From Chloroflexus aurantiacus J-10-fl (lineage in GTDB: Bacteria; Chloroflexota; Chloroflexia; Chloroflexales; Chloroflexaceae), in assembly GCF_000018865.1 (NCBI RefSeq), contig NC_010175.1, positions 806,001 through 870,000 of the forward strand: 64,000 nt of DNA, in the 5' to 3' direction. Both the position numbers and the translations under genes were made by a program. Under the pieces are notes generated by a model. It was not told the origin of the DNA, did not search any database, and saw nothing but the letters and a program-made list of their open reading frames with translations. This document shows positions 45,598 through 55,129 of this stretch, one piece after another. Position 1 is the stretch's first letter, and each line of letters starts with the position of its first letter.

Positions 45598-47946
45598 ATG
45601 AAGCTCAAGCCGGTATGTGCCACTACCCGCTACGGACTGATATTGCTGGCTCTGATGGGAATAGCTCTCGCCCTGATTGCACCGACAGTATCAGCGCAAA
45701 CCCGATCACCCGGTCAGATCGCCGAGCATATTCGAGCGACCCTGGTATCCATTCAACTCCACGAAGCCGGCGATCCCACAACTGCCCAGGCACACTTGAA
45801 CGAACTGTACGGCGAATACACCGCCCTGGCACCAACCATCGGTCACTACAATACCAGCGCAGACAGCGCTATCCGTGCCGGATTTCGTGCTGCCGGAAAT
45901 GCGCTGGCTACTGCCGATATGCCCGGTTTTGCAATGGCACGCGCCCAAATCTGGACGGCACTTCTGAACGGTGGGTACGGCGTGGTGAGCGGTGCTTTGC
46001 ACGAAGGTGATACACTCACCGCCCGACAATGGCTGGTAGTGCGTGAATTTCGCCATGCCAATCGGTTTGCTCGCCCGAATGCCGATGCCACGAAAGCGGT
46101 ATACGCCGCCGCGAACGGCGCGCTTTCAACCGAGGAGGCGCTGGCCGCAGTGAACGCCGATCTGCTCGACACGTATCAGGCCCGGCTCAATGAAGCACTT
46201 CAGGCACTCATCGCCGCCGATCAGCAAGGCTTTCCCAGCCGGCGTGCTGAAACAGCAGCGCTGGCCGCCGGCTACTTCGCCATTCTGACTCCTGCTTATG
46301 CTGAACAGCGTGGCGAAGCGGCAGCGATGAGAGCACAGGCAGCCTTTGCCGCATTGCAAGAGGCAGCGTACCGCGGTGAACCGATTGCATCACTGCTGGC
46401 AGAGGTGCAAGACCTTCTGCGTGGCTTTCGTGCTGCACCACTCAGCCCTGCCGAACAGGTGCGACGGAGCGGTCAAATGCTGCGCTTTTTGCAACTCGTG
46501 CCGATTGAGTACGAGCGAGGGGTGCGAAACGGTCAGGTTACCGTCGATTTAGAGATTCGCGAAGCGATCACCTTTCACGCCGGTGCGATGGCTGCCTTTA
46601 GCGACCTGCGTGATCTGCTCGAACAGCGCAATCCCGATCTGACCACCACGGTTGCCGCTCGTTTCACAGAGCTGGGTAACGCATTGGCCAACACCGGCAA
46701 CCGCACGGAGATTGCCGAACCAGCGACAATTCGCTCAACGACAGAAGCGCTGCTCAGCGATTTACGCACTCTCTTGCCACCCGAATGGCAAAAGCAAACC
46801 AGCGGTGCTGACTTCGATGTGATTCGGTCAGCTCTTGATCAGATGGAACAGGCAGTACGTGCCGGCGAGTATGCACTTGCCGAATCGGCGCGTCTGGAAG
46901 CCTACGCGATTATGGAGATTGGCCCGGAAGCCAAGCTGATCGCCTTCGCTCCTCAGTACAAACCGATTATCGAGGGCTATTTCTGGTACGGACAGAATGA
47001 CCACAAAGGTCTGGCCTATCTCATCGAGCAACGGGCAAGTCCGGCTGAGATTGCCGCCACCCGTGCCGCGCTCGACCAGGCATTAGCCGAAGCCGAACAG
47101 GCACTGGCCGGGAGCAATGCCCCACTGGCGATCACAACCAACGCAGCAGTGATTGTCTTCCGCGAAGGGCTTGAGGCAGTACTTATTCTGGCGTCGCTGA
47201 TGGGTAGTCTCAAAGCGCCAGGACAACGCCGTTTCCGCCGCCCCCTCTGGATCGGTGCCGGCGTAGCGATGCTGGCAACCGTATTGACGTGGATTCTGGC
47301 GCAGAGTGCATTAATGGCGATGGCCCGGCTGGGTGAGACGCTGGAGGCTATCGTTTCCTTGATTGCAATTGCCGTCTTGCTCTTGATCACCAACTGGTTC
47401 TTTCACGATGTCTACTGGAAAGACTGGATGGCATCCTTCCACCAGCAGAAAAAGCATATTCTCGGTGGACAAACCGGTCAATGGCTCGGCCTGATCACGT
47501 TGGGGTTCGCCAGTATCTACCGTGAAGGATTTGAGACGGTGCTCTTTTTGCAGGCACTGACCCTCGAAGGCTCCATTACAACTGTTCTGGCTGGTGTCGG
47601 TATCGGCCTGACACTCACCCTGTTCGTGGGACTGGCCGTCTTTGTTATGCAGGCAAAGCTGCCCCACAAGAAGATGCTGATTGTTACCGGGATTCTGATT
47701 GGGGCAGTGCTGTTGCAAATGGTTGGTCACACGGTCAATGTCTTGCAGGTGATCGGCTGGCTACCGCTGCATCCGATTCGCTGGCTCGACCTGCCCTACT
47801 GGACGGGATTCTGGTTTGGGTTGTATCCTACCTGGGAAGGGATTGGTCTGCAAGCAGCAGCAGCGGTCTTTGTGATTGGCAGTTATTATCTGGCCGAGTA
47901 CTTGCAGCGACGTGAGCAACAGCGCTACGTAATCGCCCATTCGTGA
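45598..47946 (+). CDS. FTR1-family high-affinity iron permease with long N-terminal exterior domain
   Basis: 782 residues. A signal peptide (about 1-34) and a long helical exterior part (35-510) come before a seven-helix FTR1 membrane domain. The iron motifs are VIVFREGLEAVLIL near 518 (REGLE) and SIYREGFETVLFLQ near 642 (REGFE). The family moves Fe3+ (after oxidation of Fe2+, or as EfeU). The N-terminal extension probably replaces a separate EfeO-like partner or works with the upstream lipoprotein. The start is ATG 45598 with AGGAAGG; an in-frame ATG 69 nt earlier is inside a hairpin and less likely. Gap to the next gene is 27 nt. Confidence 0.92.
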   Translation: MKLKPVCATTRYGLILLALMGIALALIAPTVSAQTRSPGQIAEHIRATLVSIQLHEAGDPTTAQAHLNELYGEYTALAPTIGHYNTSADSAIRAGFRAAGNALATADMPGFAMARAQIWTALLNGGYGVVSGALHEGDTLTARQWLVVREFRHANRFARPNADATKAVYAAANGALSTEEALAAVNADLLDTYQARLNEALQALIAADQQGFPSRRAETAALAAGYFAILTPAYAEQRGEAAAMRAQAAFAALQEAAYRGEPIASLLAEVQDLLRGFRAAPLSPAEQVRRSGQMLRFLQLVPIEYERGVRNGQVTVDLEIREAITFHAGAMAAFSDLRDLLEQRNPDLTTTVAARFTELGNALANTGNRTEIAEPATIRSTTEALLSDLRTLLPPEWQKQTSGADFDVIRSALDQMEQAVRAGEYALAESARLEAYAIMEIGPEAKLIAFAPQYKPIIEGYFWYGQNDHKGLAYLIEQRASPAEIAATRAALDQALAEAEQALAGSNAPLAITTNAAVIVFREGLEAVLILASLMGSLKAPGQRRFRRPLWIGAGVAMLATVLTWILAQSALMAMARLGETLEAIVSLIAIAVLLLITNWFFHDVYWKDWMASFHQQKKHILGGQTGQWLGLITLGFASIYREGFETVLFLQALTLEGSITTVLAGVGIGLTLTLFVGLAVFVMQAKLPHKKMLIVTGILIGAVLLQMVGHTVNVLQVIGWLPLHPIRWLDLPYWTGFWFGLYPTWEGIGLQAAAAVFVIGSYYLAEYLQRREQQRYVIAHS

Positions 47947-47973
47947 CGATCAGACAGAAAAGCAGAGGAGACT

Positions 47974-48882
47974 ATGACCATGATGCCCGATCCGATTGCG
48001 CCGATTGCTGCGGCAGCAATCGAACACATGAATAGCGATCACGCCGATGCTGTACTGGCCTACGCTCGTGGCCTGGCCGGTATAGCCTGGGCCAAACAAG
48101 CGCTGATAACGCGCCTCGAAGCAGGTGGTATTGAGATACAGGTCAGTGGCGACGAACGAACAACGAGCGTCCTGATCCCATTTGAGCCACCACTCACCCA
48201 CCCGGAACAGCTTCGACCGGCACTCATTGCTCTGGCCCAGAAAGCACGTCACCATCTGGAAGCCGGCGCTCAGGTAGAGGCTCCAGTGCCGATACGCAAT
48301 GCTGAACTTCCCCATCTGTTGCTCAATGCCATTGCCAATCGCCGCAGTTTTGCGCTGCAAGATTTAACCGCCGAGCCGATTGCACGAGAGGCGGTGACGC
48401 TGATGCTCGAAGCGGCGAACTGGGCACCGAGCCACGGCCAGACAGAACCCTGGCGCTTCGTGGTCTATAGCGGTGCTGCACGCCAAATCCTCAGTGAAGC
48501 CTTTGGTACAGCATTTCGTCTGCTCAACCCCAACCTGCCCGCCGGGAGTCCCGGTGAAGAGGGGCAACGCAACCGGGTGTGGCAGGCGTCAGTCTGGATT
48601 GCAATCGGCATGCAAGCCCATCCGAAGCGACCCGAATGGGAAGAGTTGATTGCCGTCGGCTGTGCAGTCCAGAATATGCACCTGATGGCCAGTGCGCTGG
48701 GTCTGGCCGGCAAATGGACGAGTGGTGCCTGTGCGACACACCCGCACGTGGCAGAGGTTGTCGGATTTACCCCTGGCACCCGATTACTCGGCTTCTTCTA
48801 CGTTGGGCATCCTGCGGCTCATGAGTGGCCACGCGGTCGCCGTCGTTCACTGGTAAACAAAGTCGTCTGGCACGAGGAATAG
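47974..48882 (+). CDS. DUF2470 (HugZ-like) - nitroreductase fusion
   Basis: 302 residues. Residues about 12-90 match DUF2470, the small domain of HugZ-type heme-utilisation proteins (EHMNSDHADAVLAYARGL). Residues about 108-302 form an FMN-dependent nitroreductase: NRRSFALQDLTAEPIAREAV, then LMLEAANWAPSHGQTEPWRF near 141-160 (FMN-binding), and a C-terminal LGFFYVGHP. A fusion of these two is unusual. The gene is the third of the iron operon with GAGGAG before the ATG, so a role in iron release from heme, or flavin-driven ferric reduction, is plausible but unproven. Confidence 0.85.
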   Translation: MTMMPDPIAPIAAAAIEHMNSDHADAVLAYARGLAGIAWAKQALITRLEAGGIEIQVSGDERTTSVLIPFEPPLTHPEQLRPALIALAQKARHHLEAGAQVEAPVPIRNAELPHLLLNAIANRRSFALQDLTAEPIAREAVTLMLEAANWAPSHGQTEPWRFVVYSGAARQILSEAFGTAFRLLNPNLPAGSPGEEGQRNRVWQASVWIAIGMQAHPKRPEWEELIAVGCAVQNMHLMASALGLAGKWTSGACATHPHVAEVVGFTPGTRLLGFFYVGHPAAHEWPRGRRRSLVNKVVWHEE

Positions 48883-48939
48883 GGATAGGCCAGTCTCGCG
48901 AGCTGGTGTTTACTATCGGTTGTATGCTGATACAGCATA

Positions 48940-48967
48940 ACAGGGGCACACATCTGTGCGCCCCTGT
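48940..48967. terminator. Bidirectional terminator after the iron operon
   Basis: ACAGGGGCACACA / TGTGCGCCCCTGT (13 bp, one mismatch) with a 2-nt turn, between convergent genes ending at 48882 and 49001. Confidence 0.7.
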
Positions 48968-49000
48968 CATTTGTGCGCTTTAAACACTGTCAGCGCACTG

Positions 49001-51343
49001 TTACCGATTCAGTAACGGCACGTAGACCTGCGGGAAGGTCACCTGATCGAGTGTAATGACACCTGCGGGCAAGACTGACGCAGCGGGCTGAGCAGTCGTC
49101 GTCGGGCTACCGCTGACACTCGGATTGCCGGCACCATCAAGGATGCGAGCATAGACATAGTAAGGTCCAGGGGTAAGCTGTTCTTCCGGCAAGCCACTAG
49201 CCAGACTCCAGACCACGTTAAAGCTATTGGTGTCACCCGGGGCAGCAACCGGGAACCAGACCAGGCTCGGATCAGTTGCCGGATTAGCTACCGGAACCCG
49301 GCTATTGGCCAGCCAGACGCCCCAGAAGCCGCGACCAGGGTAGAGATTATCGGTTACAGCAATATTACTAAACTCCAGATTCACGATAATTGTTGCACTG
49401 CCCGGGATCGGCTGCACCTGCAAGGTACCACCATTGAGTACCGGCGGTGTGACATCGTAGATCAATGTGCGCGTAAGATGCATCGAATTGCCCAGTGTAT
49501 CACGCATACGCACGACAACCGGGAGCGGTCCTTCAGCTACCGTATCAGGATAGGGCAGGATATTGGCAAAGCGATTGCCGCTAATGGTCAGTGTACTCAC
49601 GCTATTGAGTGCCGTTGCGTTTGGAGCCAGCGCAAAATTTTGCAGTCCACTACAATCACCAACACTCCGCAGTTCGACGTAGATTGCCGGCACACGAGTG
49701 TAGTCAGGATGACCATCACTGGCCCCACCTTCTCCAATCGTATCAGCGGTTGTAATGCCGGTAAACGGTGAGGTCTTCAAGCGCGAGAAGGGGTTTCCGA
49801 CAGTAGCGCTGGCTAGAACACCGGCATCGATAATCACCGCATCAGAGCGAACCTGATCGATCAGATTATTCTCACTCCGACGCAACTGCGTGTAGAGAAC
49901 ACGTTCAACACAACCGGCATCGGTACGCAAGGATTCGGGAATTGGCACCGTCAACACACTGGTTGGACCACTAGGGTTGAACGGCTGCCATCCACCAGAG
50001 TCATTTTCAGTATCAGTCGGAGGTGCTCCCCAGCGCCAGCGCACCTGATCGGGGAGATTCGAGGTGGTCAGGTCAGGGAAGGTCACATTAACCGTCACTT
50101 TACTATCGCCACCAACCACTGCAACATCATTTTCGATGAGCGGGCGTGAGCCGAACGCAGCACCTGGAGCCTGGAAGAGGGCATAGCGAGGACGCGGAGC
50201 CGTACCCTGGAAGAATTCGTGCACGACATGCATATAGCTTCGCGCACCAACCCGGGCATCAGCCCACGCATTAAAGACCGGCGCGACGGTCGGCGCACTG
50301 ACCACCGGCAAGAAGCCCTGATTCGCCGGCCTGACGGCATAAAAGAGTTGATTGACACTTCGGCTGGTGCCCTGACGAATCCATGCCATGTGGAGATTCC
50401 CACGCTGGTCGTAGTCAATGTTGACTCGGCCATCACCTTTTCCGCTGATCAGTGTAGAAGCCGACCAGGGGCCACTGAAATTACTGACCAGCTTTTCCGC
50501 GAAGAAGATGCCATCATCAGCTCCCCGGAATGCAACCGCGATTCGCGTATTTGGTGCCGGATCGGCACTGAAAGCAACACTGGCATCAGCAAACACCGCC
50601 GACGTGCTACCGTTCACATCAACAGGCGTTCCAAAACCTGTACCAGTCCAGAGCGAAACCATGACGTGTAATGGACGTGGCGTATCGCGAGTGAAGGTAA
50701 TTGCCAGCTCACCATTGGGTCCAGCCGCCATTGCCGTTTGAGACTTATACGCCAGTGCACCTGGTACTGAACCTACGGCAGACCAGGTAGTGCCACGATC
50801 ATTCGAGAAGGCATAGTTAATATTTTTATCATCACGCCACGCTGCGACAATCTGGCCGTTGGTGCGGACTGCCATTGCAGGTTCCACGGCAAAGATATGA
50901 CCACGCATTATTTCAAATGTTGCCGGATTCCAGGCTCCACCCGGCTCACGGCGACGAAACTTGATCGTCTTGGCAACCTGATCGATCCACAACACGTAGA
51001 CCTCGCCAGTTGGTGCAGTTGCCACCGCGGTTTGCACCCAGTCCTGGGCAATCCCGGCAGCAACAGTACCAAGCGATAATGGTGCGGGAAAAGCGGCATC
51101 TTCTTCACCCTTGACCCACAGTTTTACAGTGCCGTCTTCACTGCCAGAAATGCCATCGGTTGCACTAACATACACTCCATTGGCATCAACAGCCAGTTGG
51201 GGGTATTTGGTATTACTGGCTGCAATATCAATTTCGCGGATGAAGCTGGCCCCTTCTTGTGCCTGCGATGGAATAGGGAGCAACCCGGCCAACGTAACAA
51301 CAATGAAGCAGATAACAGTAATCAGCGAAGTTGTACGCAACAT
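49001..51343 (-). CDS. Secreted beta-propeller-like protein, sialidase-like (paralogue 1)
   Basis: 780 residues. Signal peptide MLRTTSLITVICFIVVTLAG to about residue 28. The first half shows recurring strands with SxDxGxxW-type repeats (SNDRGTTWSAVG near 175) and FTRDTPRPLHVMVS, as in six-bladed sialidase-like propellers, but the Arg triad of true sialidases is not evident. The second half is Ig/FN3-like (GAPPTDTENDSGGW; TPPVLNGGTLQVQ). It ends VYVPLLNR, a tail also found in the paralogue at 52764-55103 (TYVPLVTR). Start ATG 51343 with AGGAGA upstream. It lies 79 bp downstream of the LamG-like gene, as in the second module. Confidence 0.75.
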   Translation of the reverse strand: MLRTTSLITVICFIVVTLAGLLPIPSQAQEGASFIREIDIAASNTKYPQLAVDANGVYVSATDGISGSEDGTVKLWVKGEEDAAFPAPLSLGTVAAGIAQDWVQTAVATAPTGEVYVLWIDQVAKTIKFRRREPGGAWNPATFEIMRGHIFAVEPAMAVRTNGQIVAAWRDDKNINYAFSNDRGTTWSAVGSVPGALAYKSQTAMAAGPNGELAITFTRDTPRPLHVMVSLWTGTGFGTPVDVNGSTSAVFADASVAFSADPAPNTRIAVAFRGADDGIFFAEKLVSNFSGPWSASTLISGKGDGRVNIDYDQRGNLHMAWIRQGTSRSVNQLFYAVRPANQGFLPVVSAPTVAPVFNAWADARVGARSYMHVVHEFFQGTAPRPRYALFQAPGAAFGSRPLIENDVAVVGGDSKVTVNVTFPDLTTSNLPDQVRWRWGAPPTDTENDSGGWQPFNPSGPTSVLTVPIPESLRTDAGCVERVLYTQLRRSENNLIDQVRSDAVIIDAGVLASATVGNPFSRLKTSPFTGITTADTIGEGGASDGHPDYTRVPAIYVELRSVGDCSGLQNFALAPNATALNSVSTLTISGNRFANILPYPDTVAEGPLPVVVRMRDTLGNSMHLTRTLIYDVTPPVLNGGTLQVQPIPGSATIIVNLEFSNIAVTDNLYPGRGFWGVWLANSRVPVANPATDPSLVWFPVAAPGDTNSFNVVWSLASGLPEEQLTPGPYYVYARILDGAGNPSVSGSPTTTAQPAASVLPAGVITLDQVTFPQVYVPLLNR

Positions 51344-51422
51344 GGGAACGTTCTCCTGATGGGTTCGGTGATTTTGCTCTATTGAGTAATGGTCACGCCT
51401 CACCTTATCCACATCCAATCGG

Positions 51423-52196
51423 CTAAGGCGCAATGATAACATCATCGAACAGCATCCCGCCGATGGCACGGGTATAGACACCAGCCTGCCCGGCAGGCAA
51501 TGGCTGTCCATCGGTTACCTCCATCAGAAGCTTGCCGTCGAGACGAACCTGTAACATTCCGCCACGCAGCTCCAGCTCGATCACGTGCCACTGGCGAGGC
51601 GCAAAGCCCGGCCCCTCTACTGTTGCCAGCGGTGTAGCTACCCCATCGACCACCTTCTCCAGGACGTATTTTGGTGTCGCTTCGTATTCCCTCTTCAACA
51701 GGCGTACCCGGTAGTAGCTTGCCTCGTAACCGACCTCACCCTGATAGCGTGCGACGATGCCGGCCACGCCATTAAACTCATCGTAAAAACTGACCCGCAC
51801 CACGCCATCGCCCACCACAGGCGCGGCTGCTAACAGGGCAACCTGGGCCAATGAGCTATTGCGCAGTTCGCCGGCAAAATCCTGACGCAGGCGTCCGTTG
51901 TCAATGACCCAATTAGGGGTGTCTTCGGTCAAGACGAAATCGAGAGCAACGGATTGCCAGGCGGCGAGGCTATCAGTGGTAGCAAAATCAGCGACGAACA
52001 GCGGACCGGTGGCTAAACCTGCCGGCACCGTTGGATTCGGGCCAATAGTCGGGGCCGGTGGTTCAGGGGGATATTGCAAGATTGGTCCACCCTCCTCGGC
52101 TTGACCGGGACGGAGTGCCAGCCAAAAACCACCGAAAACTGCCACCATCACCAACAGCAGTGATGTGAGTAACAGGTGAGGTTGGCGATACCACAT
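51423..52196 (-). CDS. Exported LamG/concanavalin-like protein (module 1)
   Basis: 257 residues. N-terminal membrane helix near 7-27, an extracellular Pro-rich stretch (GGPILQYPPEPPAPTIGPNP), then a beta-sandwich domain (about 65-257). It begins FVADFATTDSLAAWQS and ends AIGGMLFDDVIIAP, resembling the LamG/DUF1080 type of carbohydrate-binding lectin fold. Nearly the same protein occurs at 55130-55900; the two differ at few positions over about 220 residues. Start ATG 52196 with AAGGAGGAG. The gene precedes the sialidase-like gene by 79 bp. Sugar ligand unknown. Confidence 0.75.
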   Translation of the reverse strand: MWYRQPHLLLTSLLLVMVAVFGGFWLALRPGQAEEGGPILQYPPEPPAPTIGPNPTVPAGLATGPLFVADFATTDSLAAWQSVALDFVLTEDTPNWVIDNGRLRQDFAGELRNSSLAQVALLAAAPVVGDGVVRVSFYDEFNGVAGIVARYQGEVGYEASYYRVRLLKREYEATPKYVLEKVVDGVATPLATVEGPGFAPRQWHVIELELRGGMLQVRLDGKLLMEVTDGQPLPAGQAGVYTRAIGGMLFDDVIIAP

Positions 52197-52323
52197 CGTA
52201 GACTCCTCCTTACACATGAAGACTACCTGCATTGTACAACGTAGCCGGCAATGTTGATAGGGATAGGATATAACGAAAAAGTACTGAAAATGGTAAAATT
52301 TTTGCGCCAACTGTATTCAGGCA

Positions 52324-52343
52324 ACGATACGATAAAGTATCGT
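52324..52343. promoter_or_regulatory. Small inverted repeat upstream of module 1
   Basis: ACGATAC, 6 nt, GTATCGT. Operator-like, about 130 bp upstream of the LamG-like gene start. Function unknown. Confidence 0.3.
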
Positions 52344-52530
52344 AGTACAAGACACCCGTTTTCCCTCCTGCTCATGTATAAAACCGTTCTGAGCGGCCAA
52401 AAGTAACGCGGGATTTTGGTGGATTTGTCTTGTTTATTCTCAAATCGATGACAGCAGCGAAAAAGACAGGAGTATTCCTCTGTTGGGCAAGCACGTCACA
52501 GTGAATGTATCCAGGGGCTATGGTTTTTAA

Positions 52531-52659
52531 TGGCACCACAGCGACACCGAGGACACAGAGAATAGTAGCAACTGGGTGGCCATCAGGACTTCACAGTGGG
52601 TATGTATGGTATCTTCGCGGTTTGCATGGCACAACAGCGACACCGAAAACACAGAGGGT
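52531..52659. repeat. Two direct CACAG-type short repeats
   Basis: ACCACAGCGACACCGAGGAC (with ACAGAG following) and AACAGCGACACCGAAAACAC, spaced about 90 bp. Related to the inside of repeat family 2 (CACAGAGGCACGGAGGACAC at 19791). Confidence 0.6.
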
Positions 52660-52670
52660 CGTAATATAGC

Positions 52671-52693
52671 GGGGCGGCTCTGGTAGCCGCCCC
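52671..52693. repeat. REP-like hairpin
   Basis: GGGGCGGCT / AGCCGCCCC with a 5-nt loop; perfect 9-bp stem, kin to the GGGGCGGGTT palindrome inside the transposase gene. Confidence 0.65.
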
Positions 52694-52763
52694 GAACGGT
52701 GATGGTGGTACAAGCGCGTGATACCACCACCATCTCCTATTTTCTATCTCCTACGTACAAACA

Positions 52764-55103
52764 CTAGCGCGTTACTAAGGGTACATAGGTTCGGACAGGC
52801 GTGAGCGTGCTGGTTGCCGTCGTCTCTACCACCGCATCACCAATATTACCGGCACGGTCAATCAGGCGAATGTAGAGATAGAAGGTCTGTTCAGTAACAC
52901 TGGTCATTGCCATTGTTACTCCGGGGGCATTCGCCATACTCCAGCTCGACACTGTGAACTGACCACCGTTGAAGTCAACCGGAGCTTCAATCCATTGCAG
53001 GGTCGATGCAGTAGCTGGATTAGACACTGCGCTTGGGCTGACGGCAATCAAGACACCCTGAATACCGTTCGCCTCGGTAATCGTTGCAGTTGAGAGATCG
53101 AACGTTAGGTCTTGGAGAATGTCTCCCAGCGGCGAGTCAGTAGCGGTAATGATCTCACTTCCGCTCAACGACATTTGCGGCGGCGTCCGATCAAGTCGAA
53201 TGGTACGGGTCACCGTTTGCGAATTACCTACCTGGTCATAAATTCTTATCACAACCGGGTAATTACCATCCGGTGACGGTGGCGAGAAGGTGACACCAGG
53301 GAGCGGAATAATCGCGTTTAACGTACCCTCTACGTCAAGATCGCTGGTTGCAGCAAGGGCAGCCACATTACTGGCAACGCGCACCCGACTGATTTGTGAA
53401 CAATCACCGCCATCTGTTACTGAAAGCAATATCTGTGACACTGGTGTACTGCCGGGATCGAGATCGTAAACTCGATAGTTACCGGCATACCAGCTCGACG
53501 AGTCGTACAACAACGGATTAGCTACACCGGCGGTGGCAACGACGCTGGTATCAATGATCACACTCGCCTTGCGTTCGGTTGTATCAATGACTGAAGCGGT
53601 GCCATTCCGTCGCAACTGAGTGTACAACGTGCGCGGTGTACAATCGTTGACATTGAGAAACGCAGCGGGGATCGGCACCGTCAATTCGGTGCTGGCAGTT
53701 GCGTTTTCGCTCAGCAATACCCAACCACCCGAGTCATTCTCGGTATCAGTTGGTGGCGCTTCCCACCGCCAGCGTACACTGATATTTTGCGGGTTTGTAC
53801 CCAAACCGGGGAACGTTACCTTCACCGACGTGCGGCCGTCTCCTCCAACCCGTGCTGCCCCACCTTCGATGAGCGGATCTGAGCCGAATGGCGAGCCGGG
53901 GGCCTGGAAAAGAGCGTAGCGGAGAAATGGGGTATCACCATTGAAGAACTCGTGGGCTACGTGCATGTAGAAGCCATTACTTGCACTGCTGACACCCCAG
54001 GCGTTAAACAGCGGTCCAGAGCTTGCCGACTCAATCGGTCCCAGAAAGGTGCCATTGGCTAGGCGTACTGCATAGTTTAACCGATTCTGGCTGCGACTAC
54101 CCGGCGTCCTGATGAAGGAGATATGTAAATTGCCGTAGAGATCGGTACTTACCGAGACCTGCCCATCGCCTTTCTCGCCTGTCAAACGTGCAGTGGACCA
54201 GGGTTGATTGTCGAACAGATTATTGATATTTTTCTCGGCGTAGAAGATGCCGCTATCGGCGTGACGGTAACCGACGTAGATGGTACCATTGTGAATAGCG
54301 ACACTGCTATCGGCATAGGGGGCAGGATCACCAAGATTGACATCAACCGGCACACTGAAACCATTCCCCTGCCAGATTGACACCATCACGTGCAGCGGTC
54401 GTGGTGTATCACGGGTGAACGTCAGGGCAACCTCGCCATTCGTACCTGAAGCAAGCTGCACCACAGCCCGATACGCTTCCACACCAAAAGCACGGGTTAC
54501 TGGCGCCCATGAAGCTCCACCGGTATCTGAGAAGGTGTAATAGATTGAGGCATCACTGCCGGTAAAATCATCACGCCAAACCGCAATGATGCGACCACTC
54601 TGACTCCCACCGTTCACGACAGTCATGGCTGGACGTACCGGAAAAGCGACGTTTCGCGTCACTTCGGTGACGGGTCCCCAGTTACCGGCAACATCACGTT
54701 TCCGAAACCGAATAACCTTGGCCGCCTGATCGATCCAGAGGGTTAACACATCACCAACCGGTGAGGTGGCAATGGCGCTGTTGATATACTCGGCATTAAG
54801 TGTCGTGCGTGACGTGTTTCCTAACGTATACGGGGTAGGGAAGGCCAGTGCAGTCTCGGTTTTTGACCAGACACGGGCTTTCCCTTCGGAGGCACCACTC
54901 GACTCAGCAATCCCTATGACATGAACCTGATCACCGTAGGTTGCAACCTGTGGCAGCTTGAGATTTGAGCTGTTGGGAAGAACGGTTTCGACTAATAATC
55001 GTGCACCACTTTGGGCGGCTGATGGCGTTGCCGATGGCAAGATGCCGGCAAGAAGTGCCAGCAGACAGAGCGGCACGAGCAAGGTGCGAACGAGCATCGA
55101 CAT
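52764..55103 (-). CDS. Secreted beta-propeller-like protein, sialidase-like (paralogue 2)
   Basis: 779 residues, collinear with the protein of 49001-51343 (780 residues). Shared strings include FTRDTPRPLHVMVS, HEFF then GDTPFLRYALFQAPGSPFGS, APPTDTENDSGGW, TLYTQLRR and VGGD. Signal peptide about residues 1-28 (ending PSAAQ). It ends VRTYVPLVTR. The propeller half probably binds or cleaves glycans, but no catalytic set is apparent; the C-terminal half is Ig-like. Start ATG 55103 with GAGGAG; an internal ATG two codons later is possible. It follows the LamG-like gene after 26 bp. Confidence 0.75.
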   Translation of the reverse strand: MSMLVRTLLVPLCLLALLAGILPSATPSAAQSGARLLVETVLPNSSNLKLPQVATYGDQVHVIGIAESSGASEGKARVWSKTETALAFPTPYTLGNTSRTTLNAEYINSAIATSPVGDVLTLWIDQAAKVIRFRKRDVAGNWGPVTEVTRNVAFPVRPAMTVVNGGSQSGRIIAVWRDDFTGSDASIYYTFSDTGGASWAPVTRAFGVEAYRAVVQLASGTNGEVALTFTRDTPRPLHVMVSIWQGNGFSVPVDVNLGDPAPYADSSVAIHNGTIYVGYRHADSGIFYAEKNINNLFDNQPWSTARLTGEKGDGQVSVSTDLYGNLHISFIRTPGSRSQNRLNYAVRLANGTFLGPIESASSGPLFNAWGVSSASNGFYMHVAHEFFNGDTPFLRYALFQAPGSPFGSDPLIEGGAARVGGDGRTSVKVTFPGLGTNPQNISVRWRWEAPPTDTENDSGGWVLLSENATASTELTVPIPAAFLNVNDCTPRTLYTQLRRNGTASVIDTTERKASVIIDTSVVATAGVANPLLYDSSSWYAGNYRVYDLDPGSTPVSQILLSVTDGGDCSQISRVRVASNVAALAATSDLDVEGTLNAIIPLPGVTFSPPSPDGNYPVVIRIYDQVGNSQTVTRTIRLDRTPPQMSLSGSEIITATDSPLGDILQDLTFDLSTATITEANGIQGVLIAVSPSAVSNPATASTLQWIEAPVDFNGGQFTVSSWSMANAPGVTMAMTSVTEQTFYLYIRLIDRAGNIGDAVVETTATSTLTPVRTYVPLVTR

Positions 55104-55129
55104 GGATCTACTCCTCAGGTATGTGCTAC

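Larger units (their letters stand above)
52197..52763. other. Intergenic region between modules 1 and 2
   Basis: About 570 bp with an inverted repeat ACGATAC / GTATCGT (52324-52343), two CACAGnGACACCGAnnACAC repeats (52531-52659), a REP hairpin (52671-52693) and no supported gene. The minus-strand promoter for module 1 is expected near 52200-52330 but no convincing -35/-10 pair was seen. Confidence 0.5.

Noticed and set aside
49001-55103. True sialidase activity of the propeller proteins
   Set aside because: The arginine triad and Asp-box spacing were not convincing; only a propeller-like resemblance is claimed.
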